A DNA stretch of 64,000 bases from Closterium sp. Naga37s-1 (GCA_947471745.1 CANJKZ010000772.1:992001-1056000), one strand, 5' to 3'. Shown: positions 44,181 through 55,659, counted from the stretch's first letter. Notes: generated by a model from the sequence alone, not told the origin. Numbers and translations: made by a program.

Positions 44181-45296
44181 TTTACTTCCTGACAATGTAG
44201 ATTTATCTCTTGTAAAATAGCCGAACAGCAACACTTCGAAATTAGGGCGAGATTGAAGTAGGACGTCACATACAGGATATGGGTGATCATGCTGCTGTAG
44301 GGTGCACAGTTACCCAACTTAAGTCATTGGCCATAAGAGAAGAATCTCGTGTCTGATGTAATTCTATCTTTTTGAAATTGTGATGAGTTGTTAAATTGGA
44401 CCTCTTATGGCCATTTTTTCAACCTTCAGACATGTGAGCAGTCACGGTTGTAGAATGGATTAGAGTGAAACCAGGAGCATTCCACAAGCGAGGATGTGAA
44501 ACCAGCTTCTGCAAGTGAATTTGCTTACAGTACAGGCACGACTGGGGGGACGTTACTTTCACGCGCACGTCCAGTGGGTGTGTCCAATCTGCCTGTGATG
44601 TGCCAAGCCATGCCTGCTGCCACCAAGCAGGCGGCGTTCGCTCACTTAGTATGGTGCAAGCAAGTTGAACTACACACGATGCTTAACCCCTGCGCGCGAA
44701 ATTGCCCTGCCCATAGTTGAAAGTCTGCCCACGTGATTTTTTTCCCGGGCAGTTGCACCCTGCTTATAAACACATGTGCCACTTGTGTGTGGGTGGCCAC
44801 TTGACAAAAACTACACATGTGCATAGTGACAAGAGACGTTGCCCCAGGGTATTCCTGTATTTAGGCCAGGGACAGGCTTCGCGAAAAAAGTGGCGGACGG
44901 GGTTTTGACGTCGCGCACAATTTCGCCCGTGACTGTACGCCACGTCGATGCAGCTCATCGTGCACCAAACGCACACACCTCGCCCCAGATTCGCCACGTG
45001 TACATTGCCGAGGTTGGATATAAACCCAAGAATGTCCACATAGTGCAGTTATGCACACGTCACCCGCTGTGGTGTTTGTTACCTGTGCGAGTAACAAACA
45101 CGATTCTGGAAACATTCACTCCGCGAAGGAGTGTTACATGTGCAAATGTGGGCAACATTCACTCGCATGAATGTTGCCCCATCACATTACGGCCCTGCGA
45201 AGAAACCCACTTGACATTGAGCACTTTGAGTTGGGAATAAATTGACAAGCAAAATCGGCAGTCACACAGACTGGTGCATTAGTTAAGAAGCTAAAC
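44181..45296. other. Kinase A 3' flank and region before the transposase
   Basis: 44181-44620 is homologous to the 3' flank of kinase B (60568-61010), for example TTGATTTACTTCC and GATCATGCTGCTGT, so the flank was copied with the gene. From about 44650 onward this similarity fades and the sequence probably belongs to the transposon. No coding sequence is seen. Confidence 0.5.
45074..45179. repeat. Three consecutive hairpin-forming inverted repeats
   Basis: Three perfect inverted repeats follow one another: GTTTGTTAC (45074-45082) with GTAACAAAC (45091-45099); CACTCC (45117-45122) with GGAGTG (45128-45133); and GGGCAACATTCA (45150-45161) with TGAATGTTGCCC (45168-45179). They lie 120-220 bp before the transposase start and may be subterminal repeats of the DNA transposon. 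Confidence 0.85.
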
Positions 45297-46597
45297 ATGC
45301 CTCGCCTATTTCGCCGCTCGCAGGTTCCAGTACATATCAAGAGGGCAATCTGTACCCAGCATGTCAGCAACCCCTGCATACGCCAGGTCGACCTGGCGCG
45401 GCGGTGCTTTGCGCGTTTCGGCATCCGTCCCGATCGCTCGACTGTTGGCCGCATGCTCAAAGGAGCCGACCGTTGGACCGCCGTCACCTCCAATGACAAC
45501 ACCGTCCGCGTGCGTGGCGGTGCATACCCTCAGCTGGAGCAGGCTATGATGCGCTGGATCCGTAACGCCAGACCCGCAGATGTTCCCTCACCCTGATGAC
45601 GATTCGCGACCACGTTGCAACCTTCGCCCGTGGCATGGACCTTCCCGACACCTTCCGCTGCTCCGTTGGGTGGGTTCGCCGTGCCATGCGGCGCAACGAC
45701 ATTCGGTGCCGCAGCGCAGTCGGAGAGGCCGCCGACCAGGACCACGCCGCGGTCCGTACATGCCAGGAGCAGCTCCCGCAACTCTTGATGTACCTCTCTG
45801 TCCGTCCGCGCGATGTGTATAATTTCGACGAGACCGTCTTGTATTTGTTGGTCTTACCTCGCAAGACCTACGGAGCTGCGCGCGTGGCGGGGCGCAAGTT
45901 TGCGAAGGAGCGCCTCACCGTCGGGTTGCTCGTAATTGCGGACGGTAGCCACGCATTCCGTCCGTTGGTCATCCACAAGGCTAAGCGGCCGCGTGACTTT
46001 CTGCCCGATTACGACCCTAAGGAGCTGTGCTACTGGCGTCACAACGCTAAAGGCTGGATGATGGCGTCGGTAAGCATTCCCGGTTATCTTCACCGTCCTT
46101 TTTTTTTTAAGGCTTGTTTTTGTTTGTATGGCCCATATGATTCGGATATCATGATACTAACGCGGTTTTCCTTTTTCGTCCGTTGTCTTCACCTTGCAGC
46201 TATTCACATACTTTATTGGACACTCAACGCCGCCATGGTGGCAGAGGACCGCCAGATTGTCATCCTTTTGGACAATGCTAGCAGCCACGTCATCCGGGGT
46301 GACGACGCCACGTCGGAAGACCTTTTCGGCTTCTAGACTCGCGCCCTCGGTAACATCAGGCTCGTCTTCCTGTCGCCTAACACTACCGCCTTCACGCAGC
46401 CGCTCGATCAGGGTCTGATCGCAACGATGAAGTCGCGCTACCGCCAGTTCTGGCTCGCTGCGGTCACGGCTCTGTGGCAGGATGCGGGCGCCACGACCGC
46501 CATGGCGCGCTACCGGCCGAATATGCGCGACGTCATCGCCCGGCTCAGTGAAGCGTGGATGAGTATATCGTGCGCACGATCCAGCGTTGCTGGTGGC
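45297..46597 (+). pseudogene. Tigger/pogo-like DDE transposase, truncated by a copia insertion
   Basis: The N-terminal frame (from ATG 45297) has a helix-turn-helix region (RQVDLARRCFARFGI). A second frame carries the DDE catalytic core: NFDETVLYLLVLPRKTYG (first Asp), VILLDNASSHV (second Asp) and a third Asp in AFTQPLDQGLIATMKSRYR. Order and spacing fit the DDE_1 (pogo/Tigger/jerky) family. Frame changes near 45595 and around the intron-like segment 46071-46198 (GTAAGC...TTGCAG), plus a TAG at 46334-46336, break the frame. The 3' part is cut off at 46598 by the copia LTR. It is dead as it stands. Confidence 0.85.
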
Positions 46598-46728
46598 TGT
46601 CAGAATGTTATATTGCTTACATTGTGTAGGCTATAGTGGGGTAGCTCATAAGGGGTACAACCCAATTAGGGTTAGTACTTGTACCCAACTGTTTCATAGT
46701 TCATTCATTCTCGTTCATTCTTCTGACA
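46598..46728 (+). repeat. Copia 1 5' LTR
   Basis: This 131-bp LTR begins TGTCAGAATG and ends TTCTGACA, giving the short inverted ends TGTCAG/CTGACA. It is unusually short for a copia LTR. It is followed without a gap by the primer-binding site. The bases before it (GTGGC) would be one half of a target-site duplication, but the partner was not found. Confidence 0.85.
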
Positions 46729-46740
46729 TGGTATCAGAGC
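46729..46740 (+). promoter_or_regulatory. Primer-binding site (initiator tRNA-Met)
   Basis: TGGTATCAGAGC directly abuts the LTR end. This is the classic copia primer-binding site, complementary to the 3' end of initiator methionine tRNA. Confidence 0.95.
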
Positions 46741-46789
46741 AGGTCCTTCGCTAGGACCGGTTTTTTTTTAGGGCCCACCACAGAGCTGC

Positions 46790-47570
46790 CCCACGAACTG
46801 CCCCACGAACCGCCCCTAGCAGCTAGTCGCGCTGCCCCTAGCAGCCCACAATCCGCCCGCCCCTCTCCTCACGGCCCTCGAGCCGCCCCCCTGCAGCCAA
46901 CGCGTCGCCCCCTAGCGACCCGCCAGCCGCCCCTGCCGCCCGCGCGCCGCCCACCAGCGGCCCGCCAGCCGCCTCTGCAGCCCGCAAGCCGCCCGCTAGC
47001 AGCTCGCCCGCCGCCCCTACTGCCCTCGCGCAGCCCGCGATCGGCCCGCCAACTGCCTCTCCCGCCCGCGCGCCGCTTGCTATAGGCCCGCCAGCCGCCC
47101 CCCCCCGCCGCCCGCGCGCCGCCTGCTATCGGCCCGCCAGCCGCCCCTGCCGCCCGCGCGCCGCCCGCTATCGGCCCGCCCGCCGCCCCCGCCGCCCGCA
47201 AGCCGCCTGCTAACGGCCCGACAGCCGCCCCTGCCGCCCGCGCGCTGCCTGCTATCAGCCCGCCCGCCGCCCCCGCCGCCCGCGTGCCGCTTGCTAACGG
47301 CCCGCCAGCCGCCTCTGCCGCCCGCGCGCCGCCCGCTATCGGCTCGCCCGCTGCCCCTGCCGCTCGCGCGCCCCCTGCTCGCGGCCCGCCAGCCGCCCCT
47401 GCCGCCTACGCGCCGCCCTCTATCGGCCCGCCAACCGCCCCTGCCGCCTGTGCGCCGCCCGCTAGTGGCCTGCCAGCAGCCTCTGCCGCCCGCGAGCCGC
47501 CCGCTCTCGGCCCGCCAGCTACCCCTGCCGCCCGCGCGCCACCCGCTTAAGGCCCGCTTGCCGCCCCCTG
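46790..47570 (+). repeat. GC-rich tandem repeats in the copia 1 leader
   Basis: About 17 degenerate copies of a unit near 42 bp, rich in CCGCCCGCGCGCCGCC and GGCCCGCCAGCC, lie between primer-binding site and gag. They leave frames open that read PPA/AAPAARAP. I regard this as non-coding leader. Confidence 0.85.
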
Positions 47571-47697
47571 CAGCCCGCGCGTCGCCTCTTGCTTCCGGTG
47601 CGCTGCCCCTTGCAGTCTGCGCACTGCCTTCTCGCAGCCCGCTCGCTCCCCCCCTCTACGCTGCCAGGCTTCTGCCCGCCCTGCGTGCTGCGCCGCT

Positions 47698-48698
47698 ATG
47701 GCTTCTCTTCGCGTTCTTGCGTTCGATCATGAGGGCCGCCCGATCCAGTTTGACACGTGGCTTGACGACCTGCAGCAGTACCTCTTGAGCGACTCTAGGG
47801 ACAGCGTTTCGTTGTTTGACCACACGTCTGGTGCTGTCCTGCCCCTCCCGCCACAGCTGACAGTGTGACTCGCTCACAGTGGCTTACTCGTGACGCTGCT
47901 GCTCGCTTAGCCATTCGCAACCACCTGCAGTTAGCCGAATGCGCTCACTTCGGACAACATAGGACAGCGCAGGCGCTGTACGACGCTGTAGTCGCCCGTT
48001 ACTCCTCGCCTGCCACTGCTGCTCTAGGCCGTCTTCTGCTGCCCTACCTGTTTCCCGAGCTGTCCGCTTTTGCCACGGTAGAGGATCTGGTTTCCCACCT
48101 TCGCACTAGCAACGCTCGCTACCGCGCTGCCCTCCCAGCAGAGTTCCTTGACAAGAACCCACCCCCGATGTACATCACTCTTTACTTCATAGTCACCCGC
48201 CTCCCTGACTCTCTTCACGCAGTCAGGGACCATTTTCTCGCACTTGACCCCACAGCCCTCACTGTTGACCTTCTCGAGCAGCACCTCCTCGCAGCTGAGA
48301 CTAGTGTAGTCGCTGTAGGTGCTGCTCGTGGTACTCCGCGCACGCCCTTCTTTGAGGGGTGCTCCCCCTCCCCCCTTGCTCCCTCCTTCGCCTCTTCTTC
48401 TGCTGCTGACGTCCCTGGTGCTGAGGACGTCGGGGCTGCTTCTGCTAATGCGAAGCGCCGCAGCAGCAAGGGCAAGGGTGGCAGGGGTGGTGGCGGTGGC
48501 AGCGGGGGTGGTGGTGGGGGCAGCAGTGGAGGTGGTGGAGGCAGCGGAGGTGGTCACAGCGGTGGGAGTGGTGGCGGGAGTGGGGGCTTTGATGGCGGCG
48601 GTGGAGGCAGCGGTGGGAGTGGCGGTAGTGGCAGCGGTGGGAGTGGTGGCGGTCGGACTGGAGCTCAGCGTGGAGGTTCTGGAGGAGGCCAGAGGTAG
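47698..48698 (+). pseudogene. Copia 1 gag, frameshifted
   Basis: The frame opens at ATG 47698 (MASLRVLAF, FDTWLDDLQQYLLSD) and is closed by a TGA at 47866-47868. The rest continues in another frame from about 47860 (VTRSQWLTRDAAARLA, HFGQHRTAQALYDAVV, ALGRLLLPYLFPELSAF, LLEQHLLAAETSV), as in UBN2-type gag of plant copia elements. A Gly-rich basic tail follows. The frame ends with TAG at 48696-48698. No classical CCHC knuckle is inside gag. Confidence 0.85.
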
Positions 48699-51600
48699 CA
48701 GCAGCAGCGTCGGAGCAAGACCCCATCGCCCCAGCAGCTTCGTGAGTGGTTTTCTCAGCGTGGGGCGTCTGGGGGTAGTGTTAGCTGCCCGTATGTCATT
48801 CGCACATGTGACCGTGTTGGTCAGACATGCGGGATGCTTCACACTCAGCACTGCTGCTTCTCCCGCCTCGACGACGCTTGGCACGCAGAGTTTGGTGACG
48901 AGGCCGAGCGCCCCCGCTGGGCAGAGCTGCTTAGGTCTGGAGTTGCTATCTTTGACCTAGACTATGATGCTATCCTTGCTGCAATGTATGCTTTGTGTGT
49001 TTGTGCTGAGGGTGACTGTTACATGTGTGTGCCGCCTGACCCAGGTATAGAGGCTGCTGCTCTAGGTGCTAGTGAGTCTGTTCTCCCTGGTACTGCGCCT
49101 GCTGAGGTCTTGCATACCTTCACACTTGACTCAGTTGCCTCACGCTGTTTCTTTTGCGACAGCACCACCCTCACTCCTCTCTCTGCACTTGTACCGGTCA
49201 GGCTGGCTGACCCCTCCGAGGGCCCAGTCCTCGCCCGTTCCTCCACTGTACTCCCGTGTTTGGCGGTTCCGTCCGGCTCACTGTCACGCCTTCATCTCCC
49301 CTCGTTCTCTACGAACTTGGTGAGTACCGCTGCCCTCCAGGACGCGATGGTCACTACCACCACTCCCCGGGGTCAGCGTGTGTTGATCTGCACGTGTACA
49401 CGGACGGGCCGTCACCTGGCCACGTTCAATCGTCGGCCAGGGTCGAGTCTGTACACACTGGCTACCGAGCCTCCTCAGGTAGCTGCGTTTGCCCAGGTGT
49501 CAGCGTCAGGTCAGGTAGCACCCCCTTGCTCGTGTCGCCTCCTGTCACACCATACCCTTCTGTGGCACCACCGCCTGGGTCACCCCTCTCTGCGATGCCT
49601 TCGTGGCATGCACTCTCGCCTCCTTGTCTCTGGTCTTCCCAGGTCTCTTCCTCCCCTCCCACCCTCGCCATCCCCGCCCTGCCTTCCTTGCGTCGAGGGG
49701 CGGCAGCGCGCTGCTCCTCACTCCTCCTCGTTTCCCCCGATGTCTGCTCCCCTGCAGACTCTCCACATGGACGTGTGGGGCCCAGCCCGTGTCAGTGGAC
49801 AGGGCCGCGAGCGCTACTTTCTGCTGGTAGTTGACGACTACACGCGGTACACCACGGTCTTCCCCTTGCGCAGCAAGGGTCAGGACGTTGATGTCTTGAT
49901 CCCTTGGATCCGCGCAGTCCGTCTCCACCTCTGCGAGCGGTTCCGTACGGACCTTCCTGTCCTGCGTCTGCACTCTGACAGAGGTGGTGAGTTCTCCTCC
50001 GACCTCTTGCGGGACTTTTGTATTGGGGAGGGCATTCTCCAGTCGTTCACGCTTCCGGACTCCCCCCTGCAAAATGGGATTGCTGAGCGCCACATTGGCC
50101 TAGTCATGGAGGTCGCTCGTACCTCCATGATCCATGCGGCTGCTCCCCATTTTCTGTGGCCGTTTGCGGTCCGGTACGCTGCCCATCAGCTCAACCTCTG
50201 GCCCCGTGTCTCCTTGCCGGAGACCTCGCCTACACTGCGTTGGACGGGGAAGGTTGGCGATGCGTCGGTGTTCCGGGTCTGGGGTTCTCGTGCCTTAATT
50301 CGCGATACATCTGCGGACTAGCTATCCGCCCGCGCTATTCCCTGCATCTTCCTTGGCTTTTCCCCTAACGCACCTGGCTGGCAGTTTTACCACCCCACCT
50401 CGCGCCATGTCTTCCCCTCTCAGGACGTCACTTTTGACGAGTCGGTTCCCTTTTACCGTCTCTTCCCCTACCACTCTGCTCCTCCCCCACCCTCGCCGCT
50501 CTTCCTTGCTCCAGGTCCCCCTCCGATAGACCCCCTCCCCCCCCAAGGGTCCTGCTCCCTTAGGTGTGTCTCAGGTAGACCCTCTCCCTGGTACTGCGCT
50601 TGTTGAGGTAGCTGTCGGCTCAGGTGCTACTCTAGATGCTGCATCCGGGGGTGCTGCGTCTGGGGGTGCGGAGCCTGGGGGTGCGGAGTATGAGGGTGCC
50701 GGGTCTGGGGGTGCGGAGCCTGGGGGTGAGGAGTCTGAGGGTGCCGGGTCTAGGGGTGCTGAGCCTTGGGGTGCGGAGCCTGGGGGTGCTGAGCCTGCAG
50801 GAGTGGAGCCTGGGGATACTGCGTCTGGGGGTGCTGAGTCAAGGGGTACTGCTTCTTCTGGAGGTCCTGCTGGTGCTCCGCCACGACTGTCTCCCCGGCC
50901 GGAGCCTCTCTGCTCGCAGCACCTGCGCGAGTGGTTTGCTCAGCGCACCCGCCTTCGGAGTGGAGCTACCGGAGCTAGAGACTCTGCCGCTGGAGACACT
51001 AGAGCTAGAGGTGATGGAGTTCCTGCTGGAGCTGGTGGTACCGGAGGTGCTGCAGCTGCTGGTTCTGGAGGTGCTCGTACCGGGGGTACTAAAGCTGTCG
51101 GGACTGGTGGTGTTGGGGGAGCTGGAGCTGGAGACCCTACGAAGCCTGGAGCTGCTGGGGCTGGAGGAGATAGAGCTGTTGGCGCTGGAGGTCGAGGCAC
51201 TGGCGCTGGAGGCGCTGGAGCTGGAGGAGCTGGAGCTGTTGACCTTGGATTTGTTGGCGCTGGAGCTGGAGGCACTGGCGCTCGAGGAGCTGGAGCTGTT
51301 GACCCTGGAGCTGGAGGTGCTGGAGGCACTGTGCGACCGCGACCGTACTTCGTTCCCCTGCTTCAGCAGGTTCTTGGTGTCCCGTCTTCTACTGGCCTTA
51401 CTCCTCCCTTACTGTGTCCACCGCCGAACCAGTCGCAGCCGCCATTACAGCCAGCCTCCCCACTGCCTGCTCCCTCTCCTTACACTGAGCAGACCGGCAG
51501 TCTTACAGAGTGTCGTGAGCCTGTGTCTCGTCCTGCCTCCCCTGTTTGCACTGGTCGTCGCGTTCCTCGTCCGCGTCCTCCTCCTGTCCCCGGCACACAC

Positions 51601-53477
51601 GCTATGACACTTCGTCCTTCCTCTGTTCCACTATGTGTTCCTCTGCCGCCTTCTCCTGAGTCCTCTCTTCCTGCCGTCCCTGACCCTGAGTCTGACCGTA
51701 CTCGTGCTGCCAGTCCCACTGTCTCTCGTCTCCTCGCCACTGTTGTCACTGACCCTTCCTTTGAGTCCGCTGCTGTGTCCGCCCTCGTTGCTGAGCTGGT
51801 TGACTTTGCTGCTACCTATTGTCTAGACTACGCCGCTGCTCTTGTTGCTGAGTCTGAGTCTGCCAGTCCTCCGTCCGTCGGGGATGAGTGTGCTCTTGGC
51901 ATGGACGTCATTGAGGACAGGCAGGAGGACTTTGAGTGTCTTGCAGCTGCTGTACCTCGTTTCGCTTCCATGCTGCTTGCCCCTGAGGGAGACCCGGATG
52001 CACTAGACATCCCGACCCCGCGCTCTTACGCAGAGGCGATTACGGGTCCCTACTCCTCTCAGTGGCAGGCAGCCATTGATGCCGAGATGGCATCCTGGAA
52101 GTCCACAGGCACCTACGTCGACGCAGTTCCCCCGTCTTGGGCGAACATAGTCGATGGCATGTGGATTTTCAGGGTGAAGCGGCCGCCGGGTTCTCCGCCT
52201 GCCTTCAAGGCGCATTACGTTGCTCGAGGCTTCAGTCAGCGACAGGGGGTCGACTACTTCCAGACCTTCTCCCCCACCCCGAAGATGACTACTCTTCGGG
52301 TGACTACGAGTTACACTCTCTGGACTTCAGTACAGCTTTCTTGCAGGGCAGCCTGCACGAGGAGATCTGGCTGCGCCGCCCACCAGGCTTCACCGGGTCG
52401 TTTCCTGCAAGTACCCAGTGGAGCCTCCGCCAGCCAGTCTACGGTCTCCGCCAGGCGCCTCGCGAGTGGCACGACACACCGAGGACTACACTTGCTGCTC
52501 TGGGGTTTACTCCTTCTACTGCTGACCCGTCGCTGTTTCTACGCACCGACACGTCGCTGCCGCCGTTCTACGTCCTAGTGTATGTCGACGACCTCGTCTT
52601 TGCCATTGCTGACACTAAAGCACTGACCCTTGTGAAGTCAGAGCCGCAGAAGAGACACACCTGCACTGACCTGGGTGAACTGCGCAACTATCTTGGCTTG
52701 CAGATCACCCGGGACAGAGCACGGCGCACCATCACACTGACTCAGTCACACATGGTGCACCAGGTCCTTCAGCGCTTCGGCTTCCAGTTCTCCTCGCCAC
52801 AGCCCACTCCTCTGTCTACCGGCCACTTGCTCTCAGCTCCATCTTGGACGAGTCCGTAGAGCCGAGTGGTCCGTACCCAGAGCTTGTGGGTTGCCTCATG
52901 TACCTGATGACGTGCACACGACCTGACCTCGCGTACCCTCTCAGCCTTCTGGCTCGCTATGTGGCTCTCGGTAGGCACCAAAAGGTGCTCTGGAATGTGG
53001 CGAAGAGGGTACTGCGTTACTTGTGCAGTACGTCGGGCATGGGGCTCGTGCTTGGAGGACGGGGTCCAGTTGTCCTCACTAGTCATGCAGACGCTTCTTG
53101 GGTTGACGACTCAGCTACGCAGCGGTCGTCACAGGGTTACACCTTCAGCCTCGGTTCCGGCTCTGTTTCCTGGCGGTCTATCCGCTCGTGTTCAATTCTC
53201 AGCTCCAGTTGTGAGGCTGAGATCTACGCAGGGGCCATGGCTGCAAAGGAGCTACGCTGGCTCACCTACCTGCTGACTGACTTGGGAGAGCAGCCTCGTT
53301 CGCCTCCAGTTCTGTACGTAGACAACAAGGCCATGATTGCCTTGTGTCAGGAGCACAGACTGGAGCACAGAACGAAGCACATCGCTCTGCGATACTTCCT
53401 TGCTCGAGAGTTGCAGCAGTGTGGCCAGCTTCGTCTTGCGTACGTGGCCACTAGGGCCAACACTGCTGATATATTCA
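48699..53477 (+). pseudogene. Copia 1 pol (protease, integrase, reverse transcriptase, RNase H), broken
   Basis: The same frame as gag resumes directly after the TAG. It has a Cys/His cluster (CPYVIRTCDRVGQTCGMLH), then the integrase zinc finger (HHTLLWHHRLGHPS...CLPC) and integrase core: Asp in LHMDVWGP, Asp in LHSDRGGEF, Glu in NGIAERHIG. A TAG at 50319-50321 and a frame change in the C run near 50540 precede a long Gly/Ala/Glu-rich linker. Reverse transcriptase follows from about 52000 (YVARGFSQRQGVDY, FSPTPKM). A frameshift lies near 52310, then LDFSTAFLQG, YGLRQAPREWH and the catalytic LVYVDDLVF near 52580. Another frameshift lies near 52855, then RNase H (SHADASW, SCEAEIYAG, YVDNKAMIAL, HRTKHIALRYF). 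At least four lesions, so inactive. Confidence 0.9.
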
Positions 53478-53619
53478 TGTCAGTATGTTATATTTGTCTA
53501 GCCTGCAATGGGGTACTCAATAGTGATTACAGCCCAATTTAGGGTTTGCTATGTGTACTCAACTGCCTGCTAGTGAAACCCCTCTTCTCTGTTTCATTCA
53601 TTCCTTCTCGATTTTGACA
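53478..53619 (+). repeat. Copia 2 LTR
   Basis: This 142-bp LTR starts TGTCAGTATG and ends TTTTGACA. It is alignable with the 131-bp LTR of copia 1 (shared TGTTATATT, CCCAATT(T)AGGGTT and GTTTCAT...TTCATTC segments) but too divergent to be its partner. A primer-binding site follows immediately, so it acts as a 5' LTR rather than as the 3' LTR of copia 1. Confidence 0.8.
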
Positions 53620-53631
53620 TGGTATCAGAGC
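53620..53631 (+). promoter_or_regulatory. Primer-binding site of copia 2
   Basis: TGGTATCAGAGC directly after the LTR, identical to the primer-binding site of copia 1. Confidence 0.9.
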
Positions 53632-53689
53632 AGGTCGACCCTCCCGGGTCGACCCTGTGGATGGGCCCACCGTTAGCTTCCGCTGCTGT

Positions 53690-54260
53690 CCTGCCTATCG
53701 CGCGCCATTTTTTCTGCCTGCTGCGCGCTCATGGCGCGCGGCATTTTTTCTTCCCGCCGCGCGCCCTCTGCCCGTCGCGCCGCCTTGCAGGCCGCGCGCC
53801 GCCCTGCCCTGCCCGTCGTGCGCCCCGTAGCGCGCGACGTTGCCCTGCCCGTCGCGCGCTCCGAGGCGTGCGGCAGTTTCGTCGCTTGTCGCGGCGCCCC
53901 GGGGGGGGCGCGCGTCCCCCCCCTCCCGTCGCCCGTCGCGGCGCCCTAGGGGGGCCGCGCGTCGCCCCCCTCCCGTCGCCCGTCGTGGTGCCCTCGGGGG
54001 CCCGCGCGCGGCCCCCTCCCGTCGCCCGTCGTGGCGCCCTCGGGGGCCGCGCGTCGCCCGCTCCCGTCGCCCCACTTGGCGCCCTCGGGGGACCGCGCGG
54101 CCCCCACTCCTGTCGCCCATCAAGGCGCCCTCGGGGGGCCCGCGCGCTGCCCCTCATGCAGCCCGCTAGCCGCCCCTGCAGCCCACGTGCCGCCCCTGCA
54201 GCCCGCGAGCCGCCCGTGCCGCCTCCTGTCCACGTACACCTGCGGGGCGGCGGGTATGGG
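53690..54260 (+). repeat. GC-rich leader repeats of copia 2
   Basis: Degenerate tandem units of about 45 bp containing GTCGCCCGTCG and GGCGCCCTCGGGGG. This is the same position as the leader array of copia 1 but a different repeat sequence. Frames stay open on both strands without meaning. Confidence 0.8.
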
Positions 54261-54389
54261 GGTGACGGGTGTGTGAGTCGTCCCTTGCTCCTCCTCCTCC
54301 TCTGTCTCCCACCGCTGCAGCTGCCGCTGATGGGGGTGGATGTGTGGGAGCCGATGGAGTGGTTCTAGAGGGGGTGTCGTGGCTGAGCA

Positions 54390-55441
54390 GTGTGGCTGAG
54401 CTACTGGGCAGCCGTCCCTGAGCCCAAGACGCTAGCTGAGGCATTGAGCGGGCCAGATGCTGAGAAGTGGAAGCAGAGTGTGAAGGAAGAGTATGATTCT
54501 CTGCTGGAGAATGAGACGTGGGAGCTGTGTGAGCTGCCACCTGGGAAGAAGGCCATTTCTTCCAAGCTGATCTTCAGGCATAAGTACGGACCAGATGGGG
54601 AGCTGACCCACTACAAGTCAAGGCTTGTGGCTAAGGGGTTTCAGCAGACAAAGGGGAAGGACTTTGACGAGATTTATGCTCCTGTGGGGAAAGGCACAAC
54701 ACTGCGGGTGTCATTGGCAATGGCAGCAAACCGTGGATGGCGGGTGAAGCAGATGGACATTACCACCGCCTTCCTCAATGGGATCATTCTGGAAGAGCTG
54801 TACATGTTACAGCCTGAGGGATTGGATGATGGGAGCGGTAGGGTGTGCAGGCTGAAGAAGGCCATCTATGGCCTGAAGCAGGCTCCTCGCGCATGGTACC
54901 ACAAGCTGGAGGAGACACTGCTGGCTGGGGGGTTCAAGAAGAGTGAGTCCGACCACAGCTTGTTCCTACTGCAAGAGAAGGAGCAGTTTCTCATGCTCCT
55001 GGTGTATGTGGACGACATCCTGCTCTTCTCCGAGTCGTCTGCGATGATTGAGCGTGTGCAGGAGATGCTGGAGATGCAGTTTAAGTGCTCCAAGATGGGG
55101 ATGTGAAGTACTATTTGGGGATGCATGTGGAGAGGGACCTTGACAAGGGAGTGTTGAGGTTACACCAGAGGAAGTATTGTGAGGGGCTGGCTGAGAAGTA
55201 TGGGCTGCTAGATGGAGGAAAGCCAGCCACCCCACTACCTTCGGGATTCACTGTGGAGCCCTGTGCTGATGAGGAGGTGGTGGGTGAGAGTGATAGGAAG
55301 TTTTTTCATTCCATGGTTGGGGCACTCAACTATGCGGCTAACCACACGCGGCCTGACATTGCCTTTGCAACATCCAGGCTTGCCAGTGTGGTTTCACGCC
55401 CCAGTCATGAGCAGCTAGAAGCGGCCAAGAGATACTACTGA
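54390..55441 (+). pseudogene. Copia reverse transcriptase fragment of a second lineage
   Basis: It encodes EPKTLAEALSGPDAEKW, FRHKYGPDGELTHYKSRLVA, KGFQQTKGKDFDEIYAPV, MDITTAFLNG, YGLKQAPRAWYHK and the catalytic LVYVDDILLFS, closer to TNT1/RE1-type elements than copia 1. One frameshift near 55100 (SKMG|DVKYYLGMHVERD) is followed by SMVGALNYAANHTRPDIAF. It ends in a stop at 55439-55441 at the point where RNase H should start. Confidence 0.9.
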
Positions 55442-55460
55442 GCCTGCCGCGTCCTGACGC

Positions 55461-55658
55461 AGCCTGCCGCGTCCTCTGCAGCTGCTCCTGCGCAGGCACA
55501 TGTCGCCACCACAGCGGCTACCACCCCCCGTCGCCGCGGGCGCGTTCTGCCGGCGTGGATGTACGCGCCTGCTCCCACCCGCCAGCAGCTGATCGACTCT
55601 GGCGTGAGTGCCGTCATGAACGGCTACGTCGATGCAGCAGAGTGGATGACTCTGTGAA
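55461..55658 (+). pseudogene. Orphan C-terminal coding fragment, unrecognised
   Basis: An open frame without a start reads QPAASSAAAPAQ...TPRRRGRVLPAWMYAP, then TRQQLIDSGVSAVMNGYVDA and AEWMTL before a TGA at 55656-55658. The Ala/Pro-rich then Arg-rich then compact end looks like the tail of a real protein, possibly another transposon product. I do not recognise the family. Confidence 0.35.
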
Positions 55659-55659
55659 G

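Larger units (their letters stand above)
46598..53477 (+). mobile_element. Ty1/copia retrotransposon 1, degenerate
   Basis: Parts in order: 5' LTR 46598-46728, primer-binding site 46729-46740, GC-rich leader with tandem repeats, gag 47698-48698, pol in protease-integrase-RT-RNaseH order. It is inserted in the Tigger-like transposase. The RNase H stops at TADIF (53476) where a second LTR of a different sequence begins, so its own 3' end is missing. Multiple frameshifts and stops mark it as inactive. Confidence 0.9.
53478..55441 (+). mobile_element. Ty1/copia retrotransposon 2, internally deleted
   Basis: A second copia copy begins with LTR 53478-53619 and primer-binding site 53620-53631. A GC-rich leader repeat follows, and then directly a reverse transcriptase of a clearly different copia lineage. 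Gag, protease and integrase are absent. No 3' LTR was found downstream. The pol fragment may therefore come from yet another element joined to this LTR and leader. Confidence 0.8.
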
